Source: Trichostrongylus colubriformis (Eukaryota > Nematoda > Chromadorea > Rhabditida > Trichostrongylidae). From it: a stretch of 64,000 nt of DNA. The notes beneath the pieces were generated by a model that was not told the DNA's origin, did no database searches, and was given only the letters and a program-made list of their open reading frames with translations. Each line of letters opens with the position of its first letter. The stretch's first letter is position 1. A program made the translations under genes and the position numbers. The stretch is from NCBI GenBank assembly GCA_963978905.1, contig OZ022259.1, positions 3,472,001-3,536,000 on the forward strand, in the 5' to 3' direction. This document shows, in pieces, positions 1 through 10,485 of the stretch.

Positions 1-72
1 AACCTACAATCTTTGAGGGTCCCTCACGATACCAGTCCACTGCATACTGAGCGGAATTTCAACCGAATGCAG

Positions 73-140
73 CAAGTCGTGCCGACGGCGTCGCGAGTGC
101 GACGCCGCGAAGCAAAAATTCGTAATCGACTCCCACCCCC
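73..140. repeat. Right-end fragment of a 9-bp-TSD palindromic element
   Basis: The stretch gcaagtcgtgccgacggcg followed by gcgacgccgcgaagc matches the right-hand part of the palindromic element at 27483-27761. Only the end is recognisable; the left part is missing or diverged. The rest of 1-247 holds nothing I recognise, and in particular no further exon of the SNFC-5 gene. Confidence 0.4.
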
Positions 141-247
141 AAGTAACACGTGACAAAGCCTTACCACAAAAACTACAAGGCTGAGCTACTGTTGGTTTGG
201 CTTTGCTCGCAATGCCATTTGGATTTCGTACAATAACAAATTTCTAA

Positions 248-390
248 GGCCGCCGTCAGACTGCGATTTTACGGTGTCGCGGCTCCGCACGCGGAGCTGC
301 GGCACAGCACAATTAAGATCGTAGTATCGCGTGAAAAAGTGCGCCGTCGCAAAATTGCGAAATCGCTAAATCGCGAAGTCTGACGGCGGC
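248..390. mobile_element. Small palindromic MITE, GGCCGCCGTCAGAC family (Harbinger-like)
   Basis: Both ends read GGCCGCCGTCAGAC inward; the element is flanked by TAA on the left and TTA on the right. A 3-bp TWA-type duplication fits PIF/Harbinger-derived MITEs. Related copies lie at 16732, 21925 and 56862. It contains no coding capacity. Confidence 0.7.
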
Positions 391-568
391 TTAATTCTTA
401 CACTTATTATTAGGCATTTCCTATAATGATACGTGTGACATTCACGGTTGTGAATGAACCCGATGAAAGATAGGAAAACTGGTACAGAACAGAATTCACG
501 AAAAGGGAAAAGTTTCTCTTGTGCCCATCTTCGCAGTAATGTTTATGTAAAAATTTCTGGAATAATAC

Positions 569-1134
569 CTGTTGTCCCATCCATCCTGCAGGTACATTTG
601 GTTTACCGCCTTTTGTAAGACCTGAATCAACCCTTGGGATGGCTGGAGTCGATCCAGCAGCACGATACTTCTCTTCTTGTCCGGAAAGCAGCTCATCGAT
701 CTCATGCGCTTTCACGAGCCTGTAAAACCACTCATACAGGGCCGTGATTTTAAATCTCAACAGCACTTTTGTCTACAGAGCATATTTGAAAACAAACAAC
801 TGACATTATATTCGTGTGCATAAACGCCTGCGATAGGGCTATCTGCCGTAACTTCTCTTTGTCTTCAACAGTTGCAACTTTTCTCCACAAGACTGGATAC
901 TTCTTGTAAAGTGTACCTCTGTGAAGCCTAAGATATGCACCTATTTCGGATCCTGAAAGAAACTTTGTGTAGCACATCTGAACGATAACATATTTACATT
1001 TCATTGACCAAATAAAAATACATAGCTCTGTGAAATAGAGCTGATTTGTACTTACCTATGTAATATCGCTCCCCCGAGTCGTCCATCGCGAACGATTGCG
1101 GACGTGGTCCGTACGTCGCATTGCTAATCGTCAT
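569..1134 (-). CDS. snfc-5: SNFC-5/SMARCB1 SWI/SNF core subunit, N-terminal part
   Basis: Three exons on the minus strand splice in frame: 1134-1056 (ATG start, 26 codons + 1 base), 952-805 (48 codons with split ends, donor GTCAGT) and 719-569 (50 codons), giving 126 residues. The product matches the N-terminal winged-helix DNA-binding domain of SMARCB1/INI1: YYIGSEIGAYLRLHRG, LYKKYPVLWRKVATVE, then AHEIDELLSGQEEKYRA, each aligning with the human order (GSEVGNYLR, LYKRYPSLWRRLATVE, SEVEEILDGNDEKY). SMARCB1 is a core subunit of BAF/PBAF chromatin remodellers and acts in the nucleus. The gene leaves the window at the left, so the two SNF5 repeats are not visible. The start is chosen because the ATG at 1134 gives the usual short lead before the GSE motif and needs no upstream exon. 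The tectonic-like gene is divergent 1.4 kb away. Confidence 0.93.
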
Positions 1135-1593
1135 GGCTGGGAAAACTAAAATTTACGACTTTTTACACTTTCCTCATTCATAATGCGTTAAACCGATTGA
1201 TGTGAGCGAGAGATTTGAATCTCCTGCACATGGCCTGATCCACATACCGCCCAGAATTCTCTAAGATAACATGGAAAACAAGGGGTGGGAAATGAAAACC
1301 AGATCTGTCTTACTAAAAATACTGCCCAAAATCACTTCTTGATTTCCAACCATTTTACCGAAAATCGCTCCGAGTGACTTCCCGTAATGCTAGGCCAAAC
1401 AAGAATAAACTACTGCGCCGTTGCTAATAAAAAAAAAAGGGGGGGGGGTACTGCTCTGTGCTCGGCGTCCTGCTCTATTTTGGCCTACGTTTTTTGCCTG
1501 AGCCTTGGTTCAAGGGGGAGCTCCTACCACCATAAAGTAAAGCCTAGATAAAAATATACACTTGAGTGTACAAACTGGTAATGGCAGATTAGT

Positions 1594-1952
1594 TTCAAGG
1601 GAGGGATGACAGGGCGACAATGAGTGGCTCCCCAACTACACTAGAACCATTGTTATCATCACATTATAATAATTGAAGCAAAGAGATCCGTAATGAGAGA
1701 AAAATCTCACAATTTTCGCAAGAAAAAGGCCGCTCGCGTCCCTAACTATGCTAACTGCGTGCCTAACTATGCTAACTAACTAAAATAGTTTCAACGGAGG
1801 GATGACAGCGCGACAATGAGGGGCTCCCCAACAACATCAGCACCATTGTTCCTATCACATTGTAATAATTGAAGCAAAAATATTCATAAAGAAGAAAATT
1901 CCAACAATTTTTGCAAGAAAAAGGCCGCTCGCATTCCTAACTACGCTGTCAT
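1594..1952. repeat. Two-copy tandem repeat, about 195-bp unit
   Basis: Two diverged units begin with ggagggatgacag (near 1600 and 1795) and both end with caagaaaaaggccgctcgc followed by tccctaact or ttcctaact. The repeat lies between the divergent SNFC-5 and tectonic-like genes. The rest of 1135-2557 shows an A8G10 run near 1431-1449 and no recognised gene or promoter motif. Confidence 0.75.
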
Positions 1953-2557
1953 TCCTCAATGATTACTCCCGGTTTGCGAACATCCAGAACATCTCAACTC
2001 AGAAATTTTCCCCTCAAAACTCATGACTAGTTCTGAATGCACATATCAGAAAGAAAAAGCGTAGGAAAAAATCATTAGAAATTAGGTATCAAACAAGAGG
2101 ACGCCACGGTTGGCAAAAATTCGAAACCAGTGCCTTCTTCCTTTGGGCGCGTTGCGGTCGCAGACACACGGTTATTCATTATCCGTGGAGCGCGTTTTTC
2201 TCTCGTTGTCGCTGCTCTACTCACATTGCACAGTATCCTGTTGTTTGCCATTGATAAGACAGCATGTTTTATCGACTACTAATTGCATCTAACTTACTAT
2301 TACCACTTGTAAACACATTTACAAACAATGGTAAAGTCTACGTTGCTGATTAGGTGTTTCCATAGCGACGCAATAATGATGGGTAGGGGACGCGGGGCGT
2401 GGCCAGGTCGGGCCGGAAAAAGGGTTCAGAACGTTTCGCTTGATCCTTTGACGCTAGTAGCCGGCTGCAAATGGATTTGATCATCTTCCCATCGATATTC
2501 ATCATGCTTGTCCTTCTTTCTTGTGGTACACTCTATCTCTTCGCCTAATCGATCGCC

Positions 2558-5500
2558 ATGGTATCAATTCGGTTACTGTATGTGGTGGTCGAACAGCTGA
2601 TCGCTACCGTACTCGCCGAATGGGAGATACCATTCAATATCAGGTAAGCAGTTACAAATATGATAAAAAGAATGATAATTGTTATAATAATAATTGAAAA
2701 AGTGGAAGGAATTCAACGAGATCAAGCCCACTAGTACCTACGCACAAATACGAACCCACAAACGCATGCATGGCGTAAACTGGGGAGTGAACAGTGTAAA
2801 AGTGATGCTATACTGATGGGGGGGGGGGCAATTTGTTGAACGTTGAACAGTAACATGCATTCGTATGGTTATTGAAAATCAACCATGTAAAAACATGTTA
2901 CAGTTTAAAATTGAACAAGTTGTCCCCCCCCTGTCAACAAAATATGAGTACGTTTCAGCCAACACTTCCTCAAAGTAATCGGTGGCTATCCCACCTTCAT
3001 CGAATCTTTCTATCCTTCTATGGAAAACCTTACCGAAGATGATTCTGTCCCCTTCCCACCTCCTTTAGAAGTGTCCTCCTATCATAGGTGAGTCCTCTTA
3101 CCAGTGATTATCATCAATCAGTATCAATAAGTATCATCAGATTGCTCAGTTGGTCTTGCGACGCGTTCCCAGGTGATCGTAACGAATGCACATCAACGAT
3201 TAATGCGGACAGATGTCGTCATGGCACGCAGTTCGCTGTCGGATTCTGGCCGGCTGCTAATCGTTCATGTGAAAAACGAGGACAAGTGGTCCCATGCATG
3301 GATGCGTAAGTGAAAAATACTTTTGCTTAAGATATCAGAAAACTAAGACTCTTAGGTTAGAGAGTATGTTCATGTCAACTCTGCGTCTGGATGGACTGGA
3401 CTAGCCACGATCAGAAGGCGGCACTGGAGAAGCGTATAGTCTTCAGGCTTTCTTGAGGCTTTATTCGCAATATTGAGCGTGATTGTTCTATTGGATGAGG
3501 AATTTTGGTCATGAAAGTGGGGTTGTGCAGACTTATGTTGAATTTTCGCTTTGCGACGTCGCACACGTGGCGCCATCAGCAAAACTTCCCGCGGTTGGTT
3601 GGAATTCCGCTCAGGACGCGAGGGTCTGTTAGCATAGAGGTCCTTCAAAAAATAGCTGTTTATCTCACCACTATTCAAGAACAATAATTTTTGAGCCCTA
3701 AAAAGACAAAATAGTAACATAAAAAGTAAAAGAAACGATAACATTACATGATAACAATGCTGATTGAAAAATAATTATTCCTGGAGTAAAACTCAAAAAG
3801 GATGTGCAAAGAACGCAATCACCCGTGAAAAAATTCGCGGCGCCGTTCGCTGCACGCGGCCGCGCGAAAATTCGACATAAGTCTACACACCCTGGGAGTG
3901 ATAACGTGCCTCTATATGTCAAAAACAAGCGGTAACAAGAGGACTGTGAGCCAGAAACCTGCCATAACTCACAAGTGTGCTGGTTATTGAGTGTAAGTTA
4001 TGTATGTCCATGTGACTATCACTGCTACCACCCCCACTGTACCTGCGATGAAATTTCCTTTCAATAACCTTCCGGCATATATTTGATTAAAAGTTCGTCT
4101 AGGTACCAGAAATTCTGACTTAGCCACATAAACTCCACCGTAAAAGAATTGTGCATGGAAATTCTATGAATCTCTTTTTAAAATCATTATATATAATACA
4201 GAATTCAAAATCTGGAAGAACTTCAACCTGCTTGAATTTTCGCCGAACAACTTTGGAACAGTTGTCAATATGGAGATAGTTGCGCGTCCGCTTTCTTTTG
4301 ATACCTACATTACGTCACCTATGTCATGATTGCCGTCAGCCGCGTTCATACTCCGCGGTGCCAGCGGAAGAGCGTGGCTGCGTATCTCTGCGTCTCCCCT
4401 ATGCTATCCTGCCTCGTTGCCTGCGTCGACTCTGCACCTCCCTAGTGCCACTCTTCCTCGCTACCTGTGTACGTAACCACAGACTGCCGGCGCTCAGTAT
4501 GAACGTGACCTTACCCATGTAAACGAAAACTGTGGAAATGCTGGGGGAATGTATTTCTACTGAGTATTGATTTTTTCGCTTGAAACTTTGCTTGTGAACT
4601 GTTGAGCAAGTACAATATACCCGTATGAAGAAAATTCAAATTTCCATAAACTATTCTTTGACCTGTCTATTCTTACAATATGTCGCTGGTCCTGTGACTA
4701 GGCCTTGACGCTTGACTATACCCCGTAATAATGATGTTTATGCAGGTAATTGACAGATACTACCTGCGTCAGTAGTAATTCCCCGCAGGAAAGTTATTGC
4801 TGAGTGATGTCATGATTACCAACCACTAGGTTTAGGCTTTTTACTTCCAAACGCTACCAAGCCCAATTCCTTTAATTGAAAAAATGACAAACTCGCTAAA
4901 AAAAAGAGGTGTTAAGCCGGCTCTCACACCCACTCATCGGTCCTATCAAAGGTTAAAATAGTTGGCTCTGAATATACGCTATAAACTGCATGGAACTTCC
5001 GACGGGAGATCATCAAGGATTAATGAATTCTCAACGCTGTTTCGCGGCTTACTATTATATGCGGGATGATCGGAGGTCATACTGCCCTTAGTGACAAATT
5101 GCAGAAGGAAATTGTACTCGGGTCCAGAAATCACCAGCTTGAGCTATTAGGAACGCCACTTTTGGACTATTAGTAGGGTCTCTGACCTCATGTCAGGATT
5201 TCGCATCGAGACGTGTGATGCGGTGGGTCTTGAAGCGACAACATACGGTGTTTGTAGCTCAGAGTACACCGAAAAACGAGGATTCCTCGACAGGGGGGGG
5301 GGTCGTATTTGATAGGTTAAGTGGGTGGAGGCCTTCAGAGGTCAGCGATAAGCACTAAAATCCAAATTTTCCTTGTGACATAATGTAATACAATATATTT
5401 ATTCACGCCTCGGAATAGGATTTACATAGCAATAAAACACATCGTAACTATGCAATCCGGCAACAGTTAGTGGTATTATAGAGGCCAAAAAAGGGGTCGT

Positions 5501-7536
5501 ATTCGATAGCCGTCGATGGGGGGGGGGGGGGGGATCGTACCAAAGCGGTTATTTTCCACGACACCTGGGAGTGCCCTGCTGTAGCTGAACGTTCGCTGCC
5601 GTCTGACGTAAGGTACACACCCCTCCTATAAATAAGAATACCGTGAATCTTGGAGAGGAATCACGATGTTGTGAATTCTACTCGAAAAAAGTTACAAAGT
5701 CAATGTACAAAATAACAAGACAAAACAGAATGACATAAAAATAAAATAGACTGGCTCGCACGACAAATCGAGTTTCCCGGGGAACTTAAAAGTCGCCTGC
5801 TTAACTCCCATACATGGTCCCGTGGCCAAATCTCCATGACTGAATGATGATGGAACGAAAACCCTTGTATCCAAGCCACCAGTCAGCATGACTCTAAAGT
5901 TGCATTCATACTCTGCGGCACTGCCGGCGCAAACTGTGAAAGAAACCCCACGGACGCAGGTTTCATTGAACGCTGACGTGATGTGCCTGTATAACCGCCT
6001 CACGTCACAGATCCGCGTGGCACCAATAGATACGACAGTGATGCAGTGTAACTGCAGTGACTTTTCGAAAATTGAAAATGGGCTGGCTCACTGACGTTGA
6101 CGTGTTCAAGCAGTTCCGCACTGCGTGTGCTTGTGCGTGTTCCGTGACAGACTGAGTGTGAACGCATATTAAAATAAAAAAGCTTGTATGATGATGGAAC
6201 GAATACTCTCACGCGACGCAGGCTTCACTGAACGCTGACGGTGATGCGCCGCGTATGACCGCTTCATGTCACAGACCCGCGTGACACCAATAGATACGAC
6301 AGTGACGCAGTGTAACTGCAGTGACTTTTCGAAAATAAAAAATGGGCTAGCTCACTGACGTTGACGTGTTCGAGCAGTTCCGCACTGCGTGTGCTTGTGC
6401 GTGTTCCGTGACAGACTGAGTGTGAACGCATATTAGAATAAAAAAGCTTGTATGATGATTGAACGAATACTCTCACGCACGCAGGCTTCACTGAACGCTG
6501 ACAGTGATGCGCCGCGTATGACCGCTTCACGTCACAGACCCGCGTGGCACCAATAGCTTGTAAGGCTTCGCACACCAGCGACGTCGCGCCCAGGGGCGAT
6601 TGGTGCTCTATGCTTCTTTGTGGGTTGCGGGTCATATCGAGGGCATGCAAGAGAGTTCCAGTGATGCAGTGTGGCAGTGACTATCCGAAAACAAGAAATG
6701 GGCTCATTGACGATTTTTTATTTGAATTGGTTTTTTTACGTGTCAATTTTATTTCGTATTCAGCACGGTTATAACCATGCTGATGAAAAATCTAAATATT
6801 CAATTTTGTGAGAATTTAGCCTTCGAGGGGCACCAGAGCATATCCAAATCCATGTGATTTCCTTTCCAGAACCCTCGAGGGAAACGTGTGCCAAAATACT
6901 GTCGTAGAAATCCAAAACGCGTCCAATGCTCATTTTGTGTTGAAGGATTTGCTGGTTGGTTGAAAATGGAATGACAGAGCATTATTGATCGATCGCCCAC
7001 TTGCGACACTTTTCCATTCAGGTCCCTTCCATTGTTACGCAGACATTTACCGAATACCGTACACCGTCAAACACATCTTGTTATAACCCAGCTTTTCCTG
7101 TGCTAGCAGATCAGCCATTGCGATTGTTTCCAACAGGTATGTACGTGTTCGATAAGCTTGCTTTTATAGTCTATCGCCAGCAGTGAAGCGGGCAGTGACG
7201 CAAGCGAGGGACGGGCGGCAGTGACGCTGAGTATAAAGGCAGCATAATACATCACCGCCATTGCTCATGTTACTACTATACTCTACAGATCGTTGCGGGA
7301 CCGAAAAAACCCTGATCAAGTTTGGGATCAATACAACTGCCCAGTGCTTCGTAGATAGATCGGCTTTCGTATGTGTTCTTATTTTCGTTTTTTTTTCGAG
7401 AAATTCAGAAACAATGAATAATTTTTCTTCAGAATGATGTCAACGGTTGCCCCTCCGACGATCAAATGAAAGCGGCCCTTATTGCGGATGTGTCCTACAT
7501 ATGCAATTGTGGTAGATGCGAGACACCAATACTAAA
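2558..7536 (+). CDS. Secreted Cys-containing protein, tectonic-like (partial model)
   Basis: Seven exons join with matching phases: 2558-2643, 2959-3087, 3150-3305, 6870-6954, 7022-7136, 7289-7368 and 7433-7536, about 251 residues with the 3' end open. All have AG acceptors (mostly TTTCAG-like) and GT donors; 6954 is weak (GTTGGT). Residues 1-20 are hydrophobic and could be a signal peptide. About 16 cysteines and several NxS/T sites suggest an extracellular protein. The run NVCQNTVVEIQNAS, then NPAFPVLADQPLRLFPT, a Cys, and a second Cys 17 residues further on resembles the order in tectonic (DUF1619: Cys...N..., GVPL...FLRFPS, LC...AFLVNQAVKC). Tectonics act at the ciliary transition zone. 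This assignment is from remembered family patterns and is tentative. The last codon is split (AA), so exons must follow; a phase-compatible candidate is 10150-10204 (18 codons, strong acceptor). Introns 1 and 3 carry transposons. Confidence 0.55.
2818..2931. mobile_element. MITE with poly-G/poly-C terminal inverted repeats
   Basis: A palindrome begins with a run of 11 G followed by CAATTTGTTGAACG and ends with TTGAACAAGTTG followed by a run of 8 C. It lies in intron 1 of the tectonic-like gene. Five relatives in this window have the same G-run ends (24789, 26291, 42752, 44881, 58986). Confidence 0.75.
3520..3891. mobile_element. Palindromic element, GGTGTGT(G/A)GC family (9-bp TSD type), decayed
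   Basis: The left end GGTTGTGCAGACTTATG pairs with CATAAGTCTACACACC at the right, and both continue into GCGAAAATTCGACATAA-type sequence. Flanks ATGAAAGTG and CTGGGAGTG match at 6 of 9 bases, consistent with an old 9-bp duplication. It lies in intron 3 of the tectonic-like gene. Confidence 0.55.
4339..4510. mobile_element. MITE, GGCCGCGTTCATAC family
   Basis: The left end GCCGCGTTCATACTCCGCGG pairs with an inverted right end (CAGTATGAACGTGACC). The interior carries the family signature of repeated GCGTCxxTCTGCACCTCCC and TGCCACTCTTCCTCGC. It is an insertion in intron 3 of the tectonic-like gene; there is no coding content. Confidence 0.75.
5953..6553. repeat. Tandem repeat, 262-bp unit, about 2.3 copies
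   Basis: The phrase acgcaggnttcantgaacg recurs with its final GG at 5960, 6222 and 6485, a spacing of 262 and 263 bp. Each unit also holds gcgtgttccgtgacagactg and atattaaaataaaaaagctt. The two complete units are very similar. The minus strand of each unit stays open for about 70 codons, but the surrounding intron context argues against coding. Confidence 0.85.
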
Positions 7537-7892
7537 GTAAGCGAGATATTATAATGTCTACATAATGAGCGGATTGAATTTTTATAGCAGAAAAGAGTAC
7601 AATTCGGTAGTATTTATTTTATTATTATTTCATTTATTTCTAGTATTGTTTCTAATATCATTTTATTATTATATTATTTGTTTTTAATACTATTTCATTC
7701 CACATAGAAAGAGATAAGCGGCATGTGTCTCTCGCAAGCGACACGGTCGCGACGCGGTCAAAACAAATATTTGAAAGACATGGACAGCAACAAAGCTTTC
7801 CAGAATGACAGACTCAAAGATTGTAGAATTCTATTTAAAGGAAACCAGAATATGACATTTGTGGCAACCATGCTAGCTCTGCATTTAATTTA

Positions 7893-8058
7893 GGCCGCGT
7901 TCATACTTCGCGGTGCTGGCGGCACGGCATGGCTGCGTGTCTCTGCGCGTCAGCCCGCGCTATCCTATCGTTGTCTGCGTCGCCTCTGCACTTCACCTGT
8001 GCCACTGTGCCTCGCTGCCAGTGAACGCAGCCACGCCCTGCCCGCGCATAGTATGGCT
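7893..8058. mobile_element. MITE, GGCCGCGTTCATAC family
   Basis: It starts GGCCGCGTTCATACTTCGCG after TTA and ends in CATAGTATGGC before a TTA; the right end is eroded. The interior matches the family (TGTGCCTCGCTGCC, ACGCAGCCACGCCCTGCC). It marks the point where recognisable exons of the tectonic-like gene stop; 8059-9263 holds no gene I can support. Confidence 0.7.
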
Positions 8059-9263
8059 TTACTAAGTCTCACAGAAAAAAAAAACAATTCCGACAGACCC
8101 ACTGCCGCTCATCGTTCAATCTGCGCAGTAGTGTGCGCCAGCTAAGATAAAGGCTCATCCACTACTATGGACTGCAACACGTTACGGCAAATGCCATTTC
8201 GAAAAATCTATGTTTCGCTGAGTATAACTGTGATCTTACTACTGCGACCAACAGTCGTATTCACCGCGCATCACTGGAATCGTGAATGTGATTTTAAGGT
8301 GCTTTATGGTCAAGACAGAAATGTGTAATTCTAATTTCCCCTGAAGACTCAAAAAAAAGTTTCCATGCGAGGTCAAGGGTATTCTATCTTGGCTTGTGCC
8401 TTCAATGCTGACTAGCAATTAAATTGCGTCGCTTCGCTTCTCCCGAAGAGGTCTATTTATGCAAATTTCTTGACTATAACTAATTGTAAGAGGCCATAAA
8501 TCATTGTGACCATCGCTAATATTTCGTCTAGACAAGGGCTTGCCATTCGAGCAGAATCACAGCGGGCAGTTGAAAGCCGAAGTGACTGTAAACAGCAATT
8601 TATTTATTATTTTGAACTATTTTTTTGTCTTTTCGTCAAAAAAGCAGTAGAGCGAAAGAATAGGAGATCAAGAATGAAGGATTATCATATTACATTATAT
8701 ATTAGATTGTGGACATATTGATAGGTTGTGTACACTCACGTCAGGATTTCGCATTGCGCCATGCGACGTGCAGCGCGACGCACGTGGACAAGGGACTACG
8801 TGTGTAGTTGGGTCCTACAGCGATACACGGTGACTACACATGGCGTCCTCAGCGTTGCCGTGTAATCGCTTCAGGACCCAGCTACAAACGCTCTAATTAC
8901 CAGCCTCGCGTTACTATATTGACATAAGAGTACACACCTGGGAACGAGAAGCGCTTCCCTCTTACAAAATTTTGTCGGTACGAATCCCCTCACTTTGTAT
9001 CCCCCCAAAATAACAGTGCTGTCGATGGATGAACAAATCACACCGAACACAACCTTCCTTTCACTATGCAACATACCCATATGATCACCCAACGGAGACT
9101 CCTTGATTGAAGGCACACGTCAAGACAATTAGTCGACGATTAGATCAATTAGTCGACTTTCCCTCTTGAGGAGCCCGCTCAGAGTAATTAACCAAACTGC
9201 GCTTTGTTTGCGCCTCCACTGTGCGCAAGACAGCGCTACTCCGGCCCTCCGGGCCACTTCCAC

Positions 9264-9688
9264 TCAAAGGAATCGTGCTTGGAAAAGTGAGCTTCTCTGT
9301 TACCCATATGTTTATGTGTATTTTCCTAATAAGGGCTCCATGCAAAAACTCACGTGAAAAAGTGTGATTCGGCTAGGATACAGCTCCTCAAAGTGGTGGT
9401 CGAAGGGGGGGCTCAGTGTAAATGAACGCCCCGTCGTCCGCCGCGGTCGGATACAAGTAGGACTGTTTACGTGACTTTCTGCTCCCACTGAGTGCCTCCG
9501 ACCGTGGCAAACGACGGTTAGTTCATTTAATCCAATGTCCCGCCCCCTCGACCGCCACTTTGAAGAGCTGTATTTCAGCAGAATTCTCACATTTTCGCGT
9601 AAAACTTTGCATACGGCTTTCATCAGGCAAATACATCATAAATATATGGATAACAAAGAAACTCATTTTTCCGTGCACGACTCCTTTG
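9264..9688. mobile_element. Foldback element with long terminal inverted repeats (copy 1)
   Basis: Arms of well over 100 bp: the left starts CAAAGGAATCGTGC and contains cagctcctcaaagtggtgg; the right contains gccactttgaagagctgta and ends with an inverted GTGCACGACTCCTTTGAG. A second copy is at 14910-15335. There is no transposase. Confidence 0.75.
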
Positions 9689-10485
9689 AGCTCCTCGCTG
9701 GCTAACTGAGTTAGTGGGGCGTGGTTAGCGTAGATTAGAGAGAGGAGGCGCCGTGATGGGGCATCGTGGCGGCAAAAACACGTGCAAAATGGATTCGAAT
9801 TTCTACTGTTTCAAGAAGACAAATCGGCGAACCTGATAATCGCAAGGTGTAACTTCAGTTTGCTATGACTCGATGAGAACTGGTACGTACACCTGTGAAG
9901 AGCCCGTGTACTAATTTATCCACCTACTCGAAACCAGTTGATAACGGCCCCATTACCACTGTTTTTAGGCATGTTCACGCCATTTGCGGGAAACGTCATA
10001 CCGCCATTATCATATTAGTTCCTATCAACAGGTGTTTGCATTACAATTACTACAGCTACCGCGATTAACGTCCCCTAATGAAATACAATCTCTCAAAAGG
10101 GGTCATTTTTCTTAATATTTTCTACGAATGTGCCGCAACTGTTTTTCAGCTTCCAATACACCGTAAAACAGGCTGTCCAAATAGGTTCACAGTGCAATAA
10201 GTTGGTAATGATATGTGATTATATTTGCATGTATACCACGCATAACATGAGTCGTAGTTGTGCCATGTAATTAAAAAAAGACAATTACAGCTCGTATGCC
10301 ATGTAATGAGAAGGACAAGTGTAGCTCACATAGCTGTTTGAGCACCCTTTAGCAAATTAATGAAACCGAAAATGCTTGCTATTCAAGGCGTACGCTCGTA
10401 TTGAGAATTAAGGTAATAGGTACGTGTACGGTGATCGCCTATTCAAAAAGGGAACTAAGCGCTACTAATATATGAAAAATGAATC

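Noticed and set aside
3505..3744. ORFs on both strands around 3.5-3.7 kb
   Set aside because: They fall inside a decayed palindromic element and are not shared with its relatives in frame.
6764..6807. Possible exon after a strong TATTCAG acceptor in the tectonic-like gene
   Set aside because: It starts in the right phase but ends with one spare base, which puts a stop into the next exon; the exon 6870-6954 fits both sides.
7612..7690. Possible hydrophobic C-terminal exon (reads as a membrane tail)
   Set aside because: The hydrophobicity comes from a TTATTATTT low-complexity run, and tectonic-like proteins should continue well beyond this point.
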